Of a stretch of DNA of 64,000 bases, positions 44,796-57,000 are shown piece by piece (positions within the stretch are counted from its first letter, which is position 1; every line of letters begins with the position of its first letter). Position numbers and translations under genes: made by a program. The DNA comes from Phytohabitans rumicis. Its GTDB lineage: Bacteria > Actinomycetota > Actinomycetes > Mycobacteriales > Micromonosporaceae. The notes beneath the pieces are model-generated. The model saw nothing but the letters and a program-made list of their open reading frames with translations, was not told the DNA's origin and did no database searches. The stretch lies in the NCBI RefSeq assembly GCF_011764445.1, contig NZ_BLPG01000001.1, positions 4,092,001 to 4,156,000 on the forward strand, in the 5' to 3' direction.

Positions 44796-45371
44796 TCAGC
44801 GGCCCTGGAGCGCGTCCAGGCCCACCGCCATCGCGATGACGAGGCGGCGGTCGAGGCGCGGGTCCTGGATGCTGACGACGTACTTGTCGCGCAGGCCCCA
44901 CTTCTTCACCACCGAGAACGCCGGCTGGCCGTCCTCATACACGAAGTCGAAGTGGTAAGGCAGGAACGACAGCGACTCGACGAAGCGGCGCAGGATCGCC
45001 ACCAGCTGGCTGCGCTCCTGGCCGGTCGCCGGGGGCATGCCGCCCTGCTCGACGATCCATGTCGAGCGCAGCAGCGACCGCTTGAAGTCCTTGCGGAACA
45101 GGCCGATCTGCGCACCGGCCGGGTCGGTCACGTCGTACGTGGCGCCCAGATCCATCACCGAGCGGGCCTTGAAGCCCAACACGGGCTGCTGCTTGGTGTC
45201 GTCGGTGTAGAGCGTCACCTGCTCCTTGAAGGCCATGCGCTTCTGCTGCGCGAACGCGACCATCCCGGCCTCGGAGCCGTCCGGCCCGGCCGCGTGCACC
45301 TCGTACTGATTCACCATCATGCGGATCCGCTGCCGCACGATGAGCTCCTGCAATCCCTGAATAGTATTCAC
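44796..45371 (-). CDS. LURP-one-related / scramblase-like protein
   Basis: A 191-residue protein. The tubby-like beta-barrel fold of the LURP1-related family is suggested by repeated strand-turn elements (MVNQYEVHAAGPDGSEAG, LGFKARSVMDLGATYDVTDP, QIGLFRKDFKRSLLRSTWIV) and a hydrophobic C-terminal helix (RRLVIAMAVGLDAL). Bacterial members are uncharacterised; the fold binds membranes or lipids in eukaryotic relatives. Start GTG 45371 with no strong ribosome site; ATG codons around residue 18-19 are alternatives. It is followed by the terminator at 44737-44786. Confidence 0.75.
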   Translation of the reverse strand: MNTIQGLQELIVRQRIRMMVNQYEVHAAGPDGSEAGMVAFAQQKRMAFKEQVTLYTDDTKQQPVLGFKARSVMDLGATYDVTDPAGAQIGLFRKDFKRSLLRSTWIVEQGGMPPATGQERSQLVAILRRFVESLSFLPYHFDFVYEDGQPAFSVVKKWGLRDKYVVSIQDPRLDRRLVIAMAVGLDALQGR

Positions 45372-45389
45372 CCGCGGGAGTGTGCCACA

Positions 45390-46298
45390 TCACTGCACTC
45401 GCAGAATTTGGCGTCCTGACTGCACCAGGGCCATCACATCCGCCGATGCCCGCTCCGGCGACCATACGAGGCCGTACGTCATGCGCAGGTCACCGGCGTC
45501 CAGCGGCACAAACCGCACGTCGGGCCGGCGTACCGTCTCCACCAGCAGGTGCGGCGCGGCCAGCAGCCCGCGTCCGGCCGCGACCAGGTCGAGCGCCGCC
45601 GGCAGGTCGTCGAGGTCGGCCGGGACGGCCGGCGAGCGCAGCCGGGAGGCCAGCGCGTGCCACACACTGCCCGGCGGGCGCAGGCGCGGCAGGAGTACGC
45701 CGCACAACTGGTCCAGCCCCAGCCGGGTGGCCGTCGCCAGCCGGCTGGCCGCCGGGACGGCCAAATGCGTCACGGGTACGTGGAACCGAGCCGTCATCGC
45801 GTACCCGGTCGGGAAGGGTGTGGTCATGAACGCCGCGGCCGCGTATCCCTGGGTGAGCTCGGCGGTCGCCGCGCTCCACCCGGCCCGGCGCAGCTCCACC
45901 TCGATCTCCGGCGAGCGCCGCGCCAACCGGCGGGCGACCCGCGCCGCGAGCGCCCCGACGAGCGGGCAATAAGCCAGCCTGATGGATTCGCTCGCCGGCT
46001 CGGCCAGCCGGGCCGCCTCGGCGGTGAAGGCCGCGGCGTGGTCGAGCATCGCCTCGGCGTACGGCAGGAGCACCTTGCCCGCGTCGGACAGCGCCACCTC
46101 GCGGCTGCTCCGGTCGAAGAGGCGCAGCCCCAGCGTGCGCTCCAGGCGCGCCACCGCCTGGCTGACCGCCGGCTGTGTCATGCCCAGCGCGGCCGCCGCC
46201 CGGGAGAAGCTCAGCCGCTCCGCCACCTGCACGAAGCAGGCGATCTCACGCTGCGGCGGGCCCGGGTCCACACGTCCCAGTATGCCCACCGGGCACAT
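45390..46298 (-). CDS. LysR-family transcriptional regulator
   Basis: A 302-residue regulator. The N-terminal helix-turn-helix (residues ~15-72) has CFVQVAERLSFSRAAAALGM, TQPAVSQAVARLERTLG and LFDRSSREVALSDAG. The periplasmic-binding-like effector domain follows from ~95. It is divergent from metE, the arrangement of metR-metE in enterobacteria, so control of methionine synthesis is possible, though the effector cannot be deduced. ATG 46298 has no ribosome site; GTG codons at 46289 and 46271 are alternatives. An ATAA-N7-TTAT site overlaps the start. Confidence 0.9.
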   Translation of the reverse strand: MCPVGILGRVDPGPPQREIACFVQVAERLSFSRAAAALGMTQPAVSQAVARLERTLGLRLFDRSSREVALSDAGKVLLPYAEAMLDHAAAFTAEAARLAEPASESIRLAYCPLVGALAARVARRLARRSPEIEVELRRAGWSAATAELTQGYAAAAFMTTPFPTGYAMTARFHVPVTHLAVPAASRLATATRLGLDQLCGVLLPRLRPPGSVWHALASRLRSPAVPADLDDLPAALDLVAAGRGLLAAPHLLVETVRRPDVRFVPLDAGDLRMTYGLVWSPERASADVMALVQSGRQILRVQ

Positions 46299-46311
46299 AA
46301 GCAGCGGTTAT
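46297..46311. promoter_or_regulatory. LysR-type box ATAA-N7-TTAT
   Basis: An AT-rich dyad (ATAAGC-AGC-GGTTAT, one mismatch in the arms) with the T-N11-A form of LysR sites, covering the start of the LysR gene and lying 41 bp before metE. Confidence 0.45.
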
Positions 46312-46351
46312 AGACGGCTCGCGGGCTCTTTCTCCGGTGCAGGATGCCCGG

Positions 46352-48519
46352 GTGCGATCGACAATCCTGGGCTATCCGCGGATCGGCCCGCAGCGGGAAC
46401 TGAAGAAGGCGCTCGAGGCGTACTGGGACGGGCGGGCCGGCCGCGCGGACCTCGACCGGGTGGGCGCGCAGCTGCGCGCCGCGGCCTGGCAGCGCCTCGC
46501 GGCCCTCGGCCTCGACACCCTGCCATCCAACACCTTTTCCGAGTACGACCAGGTGCTGGACACCACGGTCCTGCTCGACGCGGTGCCGGCGCGCTACCGG
46601 GCGGCCGCCGACCCGTACTTCGCGATGGCCCGGGGCGCCGACGGGCTCCCGCCGCTGCGCATGACGAAATGGTTCGACACCAACTACCACTACATCGTCC
46701 CGGAGATCGGTCCGGACACGGCGTTTCGGCTGGTCGCCGACAAGCCACTGCGCGAGGTACGCGAGGCGCGGGCGCTCGGGTACGCCACCCGGCCGGTGCT
46801 GGTCGGACCGGTGACGTTCCTGCTGCTGGCCGACGGCCCGGCCGGCTTCGACCCGCTGGGCCGCCTGGACGACGTGCTCGCCGTGTACGCGGAGCTGCTC
46901 GGCGCCCTGAAGCGGGAGGGCGTCGACTGGGTCCAACTCGACGAGCCGGCCCTGGTCACCGGCGCGGGAATCGATGCCGCGCGGCGGGCGTACGGGCGCC
47001 TGGGCGGGCTCACCGACCGGCCGCGCCTGCTCGTCGCCTCCTACTTCGGGGAGCTGGGCGACGCGCTGCCGGTGCTGGCCGCCACGGAGGTCGAGGCGAT
47101 CGCGGTGGACCTGGTCCGCGGCGACCCGGTCGACCCCGCGCTGCTCGGCGGCAAGACGCTCGTGGCCGGCGTGGTGTCCGGACGCGACCCGTGGCGCACC
47201 GACATGGACGCCGCGCTGCACACCCTGCGGCGGTACCCGGACGTCGTGGTCAGCACGTCCTGCTCGCTGCTGCACGTGCCGTACGACCTGGATCAGGAGC
47301 CCGACCTCGACCCTGAGCTGCGGGCCCGGCTGGCGTTCGCCGACCAGAAGGTGGGCGAGGTGGTGGAGCTGGCCGCGCGCCTGGCCCGGGGCGAGGCCGG
47401 GGCGCCGCCGGCGGCCTCGCCAGCGACTCCCGTCGTTGGGTCCACATGGGACAGTCGGGCGCCGTATCGGTTCCGCGCCGCGGCGCAGGCGGCCCGGCTT
47501 GGGCTGCCCGAGCTGCCGGTCACCACGATCGGTTCCTTCCCGCAGACCGGTGAGCTGCGCGCCGCCCGGGCCGCGCTCACCGCCGGGCGGCTGTCCGAGC
47601 CGGAGTACGAGCGCCGGATCGAGGCCGAGATCGAACGGGTGATCCGGCTGCAGGAGCGGCTCGGCATCGACGTACTGGTGCACGGCGAGCCGGAGCGCAA
47701 CGACATGGTGCAGTACTTCGCCGAGCACCTGGACGGCTTCGCCACCACCCGCCACGGCTGGGTCCAGTCGTACGGCTCGCGGTGCACCCGCCCGCCCATC
47801 CTGCACGGCGACGTGAGCCGCCCGGCGCCCATCACCGTGCGCTGGACCGGTACGCCCAGTCGCTGACTGACCGGCCGGTCAAGGGCATGCTCACCGGACC
47901 GGTCACGATCGTGGCGTGGTCGTTCGTCCGGCGGGGCATCCCGCTGCGCGACGTCGTGGCCCAGGTCGCCGAGGCGGTACGCGACGAGGTGCGCGACCTC
48001 GCGTCGGCGGGCACCTCGATCATCCAGGTCGACGAGCCGGCCCTGCGCGAACTCCTGCCGCTACGCCGCGAACGGCAGGACGAGTATCTACAGTGGGCGG
48101 TCGCCGCGTACCGGCACGCGACCTCCAGCGCCGGCGACACCGCGCAGATCCACACCCACCTGTGCTACTCGAACGCCGACGAGGTCATCGCCGCCATCGA
48201 CGGTCTCGACGCGGACGTGACGACGATCGAGTCCGCGCGCTCGGGCGGGCGCGTCCTCGGCGAGCTGGACGGCTTCGCCCGCGGCCTCGGCCCCGGCGTG
48301 TACGACATCCACTCGCCCCGCGTCCCGGCCGTCGACGAGGTTGTGGACATGCTGGAGGCCGTGCTGAAGGTCGTGCCCGGCGACCGGCTGTGGGTCAACC
48401 CCGACTGCGGCCTCAAGACGCGTGGCTACGGCGAGGTCTCGGCCGCGCTCGCCCATCTGGTCGAGGCCGCGCAAACAATCAGGGAGTCCACCCCGCGACC
48501 GCTTCGAGCAGCCGATTGA
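46352..48519 (+). pseudogene. metE: cobalamin-independent methionine synthase (frameshifted as sequenced)
   Basis: Enzyme transferring a methyl group from 5-methyltetrahydropteroyltriglutamate to homocysteine. The N-terminal domain starts VRSTILGYPRIGPQRELKKA; the C-terminal half has [16 protein letters not shown], zinc-site segments [27 protein letters not shown] and [16 protein letters not shown]. About 722 residues, slightly under the usual 750. The frame breaks near 47843-47846: one base after TGG gives PITVRW[14 protein letters not shown]. With it restored, all zinc ligands (His, Cys, Glu, Cys) are in one protein, so a sequence error is likely. GTG 46352 has AGGA upstream. The 3' end overlaps the convergent gene at 48479 by 41 bp. 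Confidence 0.88.
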
Positions 48520-49684
48520 CATCTGATTCGTTGTTGTAATGCACCAGTCCGGCGCGCACCGCGCTACCCGCGTCCCGGATCCCGAGCGCGCCGGTGAGTT
48601 CCCAGGCGTAGTTGTGTCCATTCCACACGTTGACCCGCCGCTGCGCGAGGTGGGCGGCGACCTCGCCCGGCGTACGGCCGGCGACCGTGAAATACACCGT
48701 CGCGGTGCGCCGTGCAGGCTTGCCGTACGTCGTCACATGCGCCATCGACTCCAGCCCGCTCAGCAGGGTGCCGAAGAGCGCGCGCTCGTGCTCCTCGGCG
48801 GCGGCGAGGGACACGAGCAGCCGCTCCCGCCGGGTGCCGGTGACCGCGCCGGCCAGCCCCGCCAGGTGCTCGACCGCGGCGACCACCCCGGCGAAGTCGG
48901 CGAACGGCGACGTACCGGTCTCGAAGCGCGCCGGGACGGTGTCCGGTGACGACGCGAGCTTGTCGGGGCGGAGCGTCTCCAGCAGCCCGGGATCGGCGAC
49001 GACTGCGCCGATGTGCGGACCCGACCACTTGTAGGCGCTGGTCGCGTAGAAGTCCGCGCCCAGCGCGACCATGTCCGTCGGGCCGTGCGCGCTCGCGTGC
49101 ACCCCGTCGACGTAGCTCAACGCGCCGGCGGCCCGCGCCTTCGCCGTGATGGCGGCGACGTCCGGGCGGGTGCCCAGCACGTTGCTCGCCGCGGTCACCG
49201 CCACCAGCCGGGTACGCGGGCCGAGCAGCGCGTCGTACTGCTCCACCCCCAGCTCCCCGGTCGCCGTGTCGGCCTCGGCCCAGCGCACCGTCGCCCCGGC
49301 GCGGTCGGCGGCCTGGACCCACGGCCGCACGTTCGCGTCGTGGTCGAGCCGGGAGACGACCACCTCGTCGCCCGGACCCCAGTCCCGCCCGATCGCGTAC
49401 GCCAACCGGTACGTCAGGGTGGTCATGTTGGGCCCGAGGATCACGCCGTCCGGCTGCCCGCCGACGAGGTCCGCGACCGCGGCACGGCACTCGGCGACGA
49501 TGCCGTCCGAGCGGTGGCTGGCTGGGAACGCCCCGCCGACGTTGCCGATCCCCCGCCGGTACGCCTCCGCGATCGCGTCGATGACCGGCTGCGGCACCTG
49601 GGTACCGGCCGCGCCGTCCAGGTAGGCGTAGCCGTCCGCGAGCGCCGGATAGGCCGCGCGGACCGCGTGTACGTCGAAGGGCAT
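48479..49684 (-). CDS. cysteine desulfurase-like PLP enzyme (class V aminotransferase fold)
   Basis: A 401-residue fold-type I PLP enzyme. Typical segments: [56 protein letters not shown] (PLP-binding Asp/His) and the Schiff-base lysine in [16 protein letters not shown]. It belongs to the CsdA/SufS-related group often named cysteine desulfurase-like protein TIGR01976, whose substrate is uncertain. No suf genes are nearby. ATG 49684 has GAGGAAG nine bases upstream. The gene ends inside the convergent metE gene. Confidence 0.85.
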   Translation of the reverse strand: MPFDVHAVRAAYPALADGYAYLDGAAGTQVPQPVIDAIAEAYRRGIGNVGGAFPASHRSDGIVAECRAAVADLVGGQPDGVILGPNMTTLTYRLAYAIGRDWGPGDEVVVSRLDHDANVRPWVQAADRAGATVRWAEADTATGELGVEQYDALLGPRTRLVAVTAASNVLGTRPDVAAITAKARAAGALSYVDGVHASAHGPTDMVALGADFYATSAYKWSGPHIGAVVADPGLLETLRPDKLASSPDTVPARFETGTSPFADFAGVVAAVEHLAGLAGAVTGTRRERLLVSLAAAEEHERALFGTLLSGLESMAHVTTYGKPARRTATVYFTVAGRTPGEVAAHLAQRRVNVWNGHNYAWELTGALGIRDAGSAVRAGLVHYNNESDVNRLLEAVAGWTP

Positions 49685-49698
49685 GCGCCCAGTCTTCC

Positions 49699-50268
49699 TC
49701 ACCGCGCCCGTCGCGGCCGCATGACCAGCGCCGCGACGTGGTACGTGCACGGCGTCGGGCCCGCGTTGGCGTACCCGTGGACGGCGTCGGCGGCGAAGTA
49801 GACCGAGTCACCCGCGTGCAGCTCGACGGCCCGGTCGCCGACGGTCAGCAGCAGCGTCCCGGACTCGACCACGACGTACTCGTGGGAGCCGGCCGCGTAG
49901 GCCGGGAAGTCGCCGGCGTCGCAGCCCACCGGCAGGGTGGACCGGATCCACTCGAAGTTCACGCCCGGCACGACCGGGCTCAGGATCACCCGCCGCCAGC
50001 CGCCGGGCTCGTCCACCGCGTCCTGATCGGCCGCGCGCCGCACGATGACCCGGTCCCGGTCCGGCTCCGCGACCAGCGCCGCCAGGGGTACGCCCAGCCC
50101 GTCGGCGATGCGGGCGAGCACGACGACGGTGGGCGCCTTCTGACCGCGTTCCACCGAGGAGAGCATGCTCACGCTCACCGACGCCGTGCCGGCCAGCGCA
50201 TGGAGGGTGAGCGCCCGGTCGAGCCGCAACGCCTGGATCCGCCGGCCGAGCTCAACAAGATCCAGCAT
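49699..50268 (-). CDS. XRE-family regulator with C-terminal cupin domain
   Basis: A 189-residue regulator. Residues ~5-62 are a helix-turn-helix (LGRRIQALRLDRALTLHALA, SVSVSMLSSVERGQKAPTVV). Residues ~105-185 form a small-molecule-binding cupin (GSHEYVVVESGTLLLTVGDR, LHAGDSVYFAADAVHGYAN). This architecture usually senses small metabolites. It lies 14 bp after which the PLP enzyme gene begins on the same strand, so the two may be co-transcribed. ATG 50268 follows an AT-rich TATTATAG without a ribosome site, suggesting a leaderless message. Confidence 0.9.
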   Translation of the reverse strand: MLDLVELGRRIQALRLDRALTLHALAGTASVSVSMLSSVERGQKAPTVVVLARIADGLGVPLAALVAEPDRDRVIVRRAADQDAVDEPGGWRRVILSPVVPGVNFEWIRSTLPVGCDAGDFPAYAAGSHEYVVVESGTLLLTVGDRAVELHAGDSVYFAADAVHGYANAGPTPCTYHVAALVMRPRRAR

Positions 50269-50270
50269 TT

Positions 50271-50298
50271 CGCTATAATAACGACCGTGTCCGCTATA
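50271..50298. promoter_or_regulatory. CGCTATA direct repeat at divergent starts
   Basis: CGCTATA occurs at 50271-50277 and 50292-50298, 21 bp apart (two helical turns), spanning the start regions of the XRE-cupin gene and the divergent GNAT gene. Likely binding site of the XRE-cupin protein; inference from position. Confidence 0.45.
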
Positions 50299-51057
50299 GA
50301 GAAATCAGTCCGGTCGGCCACGGCCGCCGACATGGCTGCGATTGCCTCGATCTACGCCCACTACGTCGCCCACACCGTGGCCACGTTCGACGAGGTCGCG
50401 CCCACCGCGGACGACTGGCGGCGCAAGCGCGACGACCTGACCGGGCGCGGCCTGCCGTTCCTGGTGGCGCTCGCCGGGGACGAGGTCGCCGGGTTCGCGT
50501 ACGCCGGCCCGTTCCGGCCCAAGCCCGCGTACCGGCACACCGTCGAGGACACCATCTACCTCGCCCCCGCGTACACCGGAAAGGGCCTGGGCAGCACGTT
50601 GCTGGAGGCCGTGCTCGCCGGCTGCGCCGAGGCGGGCGCCCGGCAGGTGGTGGCCGTCATCGCGGACACCGGCAGCGACGCGTCCGCCGCCCTGCACCGC
50701 CGCTTCGGCTTCGCCGAAGCCGGCCGCCTGGTCAACGTGGGCTACAAACACGCCCGCTGGATCGACACCCTCCTCATGCAACGCCCCTCTAACGCCCACC
50801 CCGCGCCCGCCCGCGCCCAGCGCGGCCCCCGCCGATCAAGGCTTTCCCCGCCGATCAAGGGCATACGGTCGTGGTTTGATCTCCAATCCACGACCGTATG
50901 CCCTTGGTCGACGCAAAAGTCCTTGATCGGCGGGGGCCGGGCTGGGGCTGGGGGAAAAATCTCGGGGCCGTGTCGAATGTGGGCCACCTTGTGCGACGCC
51001 CTGGTAGAGGCTGGCCACATCGGGCACAGCCCAGCAGACCGAGGAGCGGAACGATGA
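50287..51057 (+). CDS. GNAT acetyltransferase, phosphinothricin/MnaT-like (3' extension suspect)
   Basis: N-acetyltransferase of the PAT/YncA group: RSATAADMAAIASIYAHYVA, TFDEVAPTADDWRRK, AGFAYAGPFRPKPAYRHTVE, the acetyl-CoA loop YTGKGLGSTLLEAVL and SDASAALHRRFGFAEAGRL. Family members end shortly after WIDTLLMQRPL. Here the frame runs on about 85 residues through repeat copy E to 51057. One extra C in the run 50784-50787 would give LMQRPL and a stop at about 50792, so the natural gene probably ends there. GTG 50287 starts inside the CGCTATA repeat region. Substrate likely an amino acid analogue or a methionine derivative. Confidence 0.85.
   Translation: MSAIEKSVRSATAADMAAIASIYAHYVAHTVATFDEVAPTADDWRRKRDDLTGRGLPFLVALAGDEVAGFAYAGPFRPKPAYRHTVEDTIYLAPAYTGKGLGSTLLEAVLAGCAEAGARQVVAVIADTGSDASAALHRRFGFAEAGRLVNVGYKHARWIDTLLMQRPSNAHPAPARAQRGPRRSRLSPPIKGIRSWFDLQSTTVCPWSTQKSLIGGGRAGAGGKISGPCRMWATLCDALVEAGHIGHSPADRGAER
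50834..50932. repeat. 99-bp palindromic intergenic repeat, copy E
   Basis: Same family as 3317, 18512, 31100 and 31634. Inner arms pair fully: GGGCATACGGTCGTG on the left, CACGACCGTATGCCC on the right. Compared with copy B the change A to T on the left is matched by T to A on the right, preserving pairing. Unlike the others it lies between two genes in the same direction. Confidence 0.88.
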
Positions 51058-51656
51058 CGAAGATCACGACCGGGGCCACGATGTCGCTGGACGGCTACAT
51101 CGCCGACGCCAACCACGGCGGCTTCGAGTACCTCTTCCAGTGGTACACCGCGGGCGACGTCGAGGTCCCCACGGGCTTCCCGGACATGACGTTCCGGGTA
51201 TCGCCGGCCAGCGCCAAGCACCTGCACGAGCTGCAGGAGCAGCTCGGCGTGCTGGTCTGCGGGCGCAGGCTGTACGACATCACGAACGGCTGGGGCGGTC
51301 GCCACCCGATGGACAAGCCGGTCGTGGTCCTCTCGCACAGCGTGCCGGAGGGCAAGCCGCAGGAGGACGAGAACTTCGTGTTCGTCTCCGCGGGCATCCA
51401 CGCCGCGATTGACAAGGCCAAGCAGATCGCCGGTGGCAAGGACGTCGGAGTGAACGGCGGCACGATCGCCCAGCAGTGCCTGGACGCCGGCCTGCTGGAC
51501 GAGGTCGCCGTCGACCTCGTGCCGGTGATCCTCGGCAGCGGTATCCCGTTCTTCGGGCAGTTGGAGAACGCGCCCGTGCAGCTCGAAGGCCCGATCTCCG
51601 TCGTGGAGGGCATCGGCGTCACGCACCTGAACTACAAGGTCGTACCGAAGAAATAG
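51054..51656 (+). CDS. dihydrofolate reductase family (RibD C-terminal-like) protein
   Basis: A 200-residue protein with the RibD_C/DHFR-like fold: MTKITTGATMSLDGYIADAN at the N-terminus, LGVLVCGRRLYDITNGWGGR in the middle and VNGGTIAQQCLDAGLLDEVAVDLVP / GSGIPFFGQLEN at the C-terminal side. Such actinobacterial proteins reduce unknown substrates with NADPH; they are not the main DHFR. ATG 51054 has GAGGAG upstream. It lies ten bases before the LacI gene and may be co-transcribed with it. Confidence 0.88.
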   Translation: MTKITTGATMSLDGYIADANHGGFEYLFQWYTAGDVEVPTGFPDMTFRVSPASAKHLHELQEQLGVLVCGRRLYDITNGWGGRHPMDKPVVVLSHSVPEGKPQEDENFVFVSAGIHAAIDKAKQIAGGKDVGVNGGTIAQQCLDAGLLDEVAVDLVPVILGSGIPFFGQLENAPVQLEGPISVVEGIGVTHLNYKVVPKK

Positions 51657-51665
51657 ACTGCCGTC

Positions 51666-54084
<2,419 letters not shown>

Positions 54085-57000
54085 TTATCGCACGAGCCGG
54101 GCCACGCCCCAACGGGAGGTGTCCACGTAGGACCGCCCGGTCGGGTCGTGCCAGGTGGTGGCGGCGGTACGGGTCCCGCCGGTCGCGTCGTTGACCTGTA
54201 GGTCGAAGCCGAGCAGGGAGCCGATGGCCGGCGTGATGCTGTCCAACTCGATGGACGCCTCGACGACGTACCCGCCGGGCACCACGCGGGTGGCGCTACG
54301 CAGGTTGTCGGCGATCCGGAAGCCGCCGAAGTTGCTGGTGACGGTCTGCTTGTTGGTGAAGCTGACCCGGTACTGGCCGTCCTCGTCGTTGTATCCGCTG
54401 CCCTTCGAGTTGTCCGGGTCGACGAAGATCTCGATGGAGTCCTGCTCCCAGGTGTTCGGGCTGGACTCGTCCAGGGTCGGGTCGGTGACGGTGGCGAGGA
54501 CGTAGAGGTGCCCGGCGTCCCACAGCAGCTTCGCCGTGGCGGTCGCACCGTCCGAACCGGACACTCGCACGTTTGTCGTGATGGCACATGCCTTGGACCA
54601 GACCGCCTCGGCGACGCCGTCGAGCACCGGCGTACCCCGTACCACGTCGACGGTGGACACGGCCGGGACCAGCGTGATCTCGCCGCGCTCGGCGGTGCTG
54701 GTGTCCTGGGCGTGCGACTGGTCGTTCCAGGACGCCTGCGCCCCGGTGGCGGCGTCGCGGACCCGCAGGTCCACGCGGAGCTTGGCACCGGCGGACACCG
54801 CCGGGCTGAGCGGGATCGCCGCCTCCACGCGATAGCCACCGTCGATGGGCTTGCTGTTCTTACCGCCGCGCTGGATGCGATGGCGGGTGTCGCCGACGAA
54901 GACGTCGACCGTGTCCGTCTTGTTGTTTGACCGGTCAGTCACCTCGGCGAGCACATACAGCGTGCGGGTGTCCCAGCGGAACTGGAAGGTCGTGCCCAGG
55001 CCGGTCGCGGAGTGCACGTCGGTGCCGGGCAGGTAGTCCCACACCTGATCGCGCTTGCCATCCACTGTGGGTCGTGCACTGGGGACGGTGAGCGTACGGC
55101 CGAGCGACGGCAGCTTCGTCGGGTCGGCGACGCCCCAGTACGCCGGCTTGGCCTGCAGGTCCCGGTCGAAGAGCAGCGGGTCGTCGCGGCGCGGGAACGG
55201 GAACGTGTCCAGCCAGGTGCCGTCGTCGGCCGCGCCCCACAGGGTCACCGAGCTGATCTGGCTGGAGTACCTGTCGAACAGGTCGAACAGGTCCCGGTAG
55301 CGGATCCCCTGCTGGGCCATCGTGGTGGCCGGGAACGACGGGTACGACTCGACAAAGTTGGTGTAGGCGCTCATGTCCAGCTCGGTGACCTGCTGGTCGA
55401 CGCCGAGCGTGGCGAAGAGCTGGATGCTCTTCTCGATCTCGCCGATCCGCTGCCGCTCGATGTTGACGTGCAGCTGGTGGCCCACCCCGTCGATCGGTAC
55501 GCCTTCCGCCCGCAGCAGCTTGACCAGGTTGAAGAGGGCGACCCGCTTGGCCGGGTACTCGGTGTTGTAGTCGTTGATGAAGAGCTTGGCGTTCGGATCC
55601 ACCTCGCGGGCCACCCGGAACGCGGTACGCAGGTAGTCCAGGCCGGCGACCTCGAACCAGCGGCTGCGCCGGTAGCCGTCCGGCTCGCCCTCGTCGACGA
55701 CCTCGTTCGCCACATCCCACGCGTAGATCCGTCCGGCGTACCGGCCGGCGACCGCGCGGATGTGGTTTTCCAGCCGGCTCAGCAGCAGGGCCTTGTCTTC
55801 GGCGCTGCTCGTGAGCGGGGTGCCGTCCGGGCGCTGGAACACCCAGGCCGGCGTCTGCTGGTGCCAGACGAGCGTGTGCCCGCGCAGCCCCATGCCGTTC
55901 GCGGTGGCGAAGTTGGCGATCGTGTCGGCGTCGGCCCACGAGAACTGGCCCTCCACCGGCTCGGTGGCGTCCCACTTCATCGCATTGCCCGCGGTCGCCG
56001 AGTCGTAGTGCTTGGCGACGAGCTTCGCCTTCTCGCCCAGGGTGTCGCTGGGCACCAGCGCGGTGCCGACCGGGAAGTCGTCCGCGAGCACGTCCTTCAG
56101 CGATGGGATGTCGGTCTGGATCGGCATCGGCACCACGTACGTCATCTGGAAGTCGTCCAGGTAGAACGAAGCGGAGGATCCGCCGGCGGTCTCCACGTAC
56201 ACGCTCAGGAAGTCGACGTCGGCGCCCAGCGTGTACGAGCCGGAGATCTGCGACCAGGCCCCGTCGTTCACCGCGGACGCCCCGGCGAGCAGCTCGTACG
56301 ACGGGGTGCCCTGCCACCGCCGCTCGATGGTGAGCCGCAGGTCAGCTGGCGCCTGGCCGGGCGCCAGCTTCACCCACAAGGTAAAGGTGTACTTCTTGCC
56401 CTTGCCCATCCGGCCGAGCATGTTGATCGCCGGACCGGTGTAGCTCTGGGTACGGCCGGTGGTGAGCAGGCTGCGGGTGCCACCGTGGGCGTCGGCGTCG
56501 GTCACCGTCACGGTTTCCGAGCCGATCCGCGGCGCCCAGCCCTGGGCCGTACCGGCCTCGAAGTCGCTGGTGACGCCGGCCTCGTCCGGCGGACCGCCCG
56601 GCGGCGGCGCGGTCATCGTCACGGTGACGTCGTCCATCAGGAACGAGACGGTGGCGTCGGCGCTCTCCAGGTAGAGCTGCAACTCGGTGACGTCGCCGCT
56701 GAAGCGGTACTCGCCGCGCAGCACCACCCAGCCGTCGGGCGTGACGGTCGCGCTGGCCACCCGCTCGAAGGCGGTCGAACCGCCGGCGGGCGTGCGCTGC
56801 ATGGTCACGTGGATGGCCGCCTGCGGGCCACCGGCGGCGACCCGGGCGTACGCCTCGACGACGTACACGGCCTCGGGCAGCAGGACGGCGCGCATGTCGC
56901 GGCCGGGCCCTTGCCAGGTGGCCGCGCGGTTCGTGGTGAGGAGGCTGTGCGTGCCGCCGTGCGCCGCGTCGGTGGTGTTGGCGACGGCCGCCGAGCCGCG

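Noticed and set aside
46310-46352. Cobalamin or SAM riboswitch before metE
   Set aside because: Only about 40 bp separate the LysR gene from metE, too short for either riboswitch, and no conserved boxes are seen.
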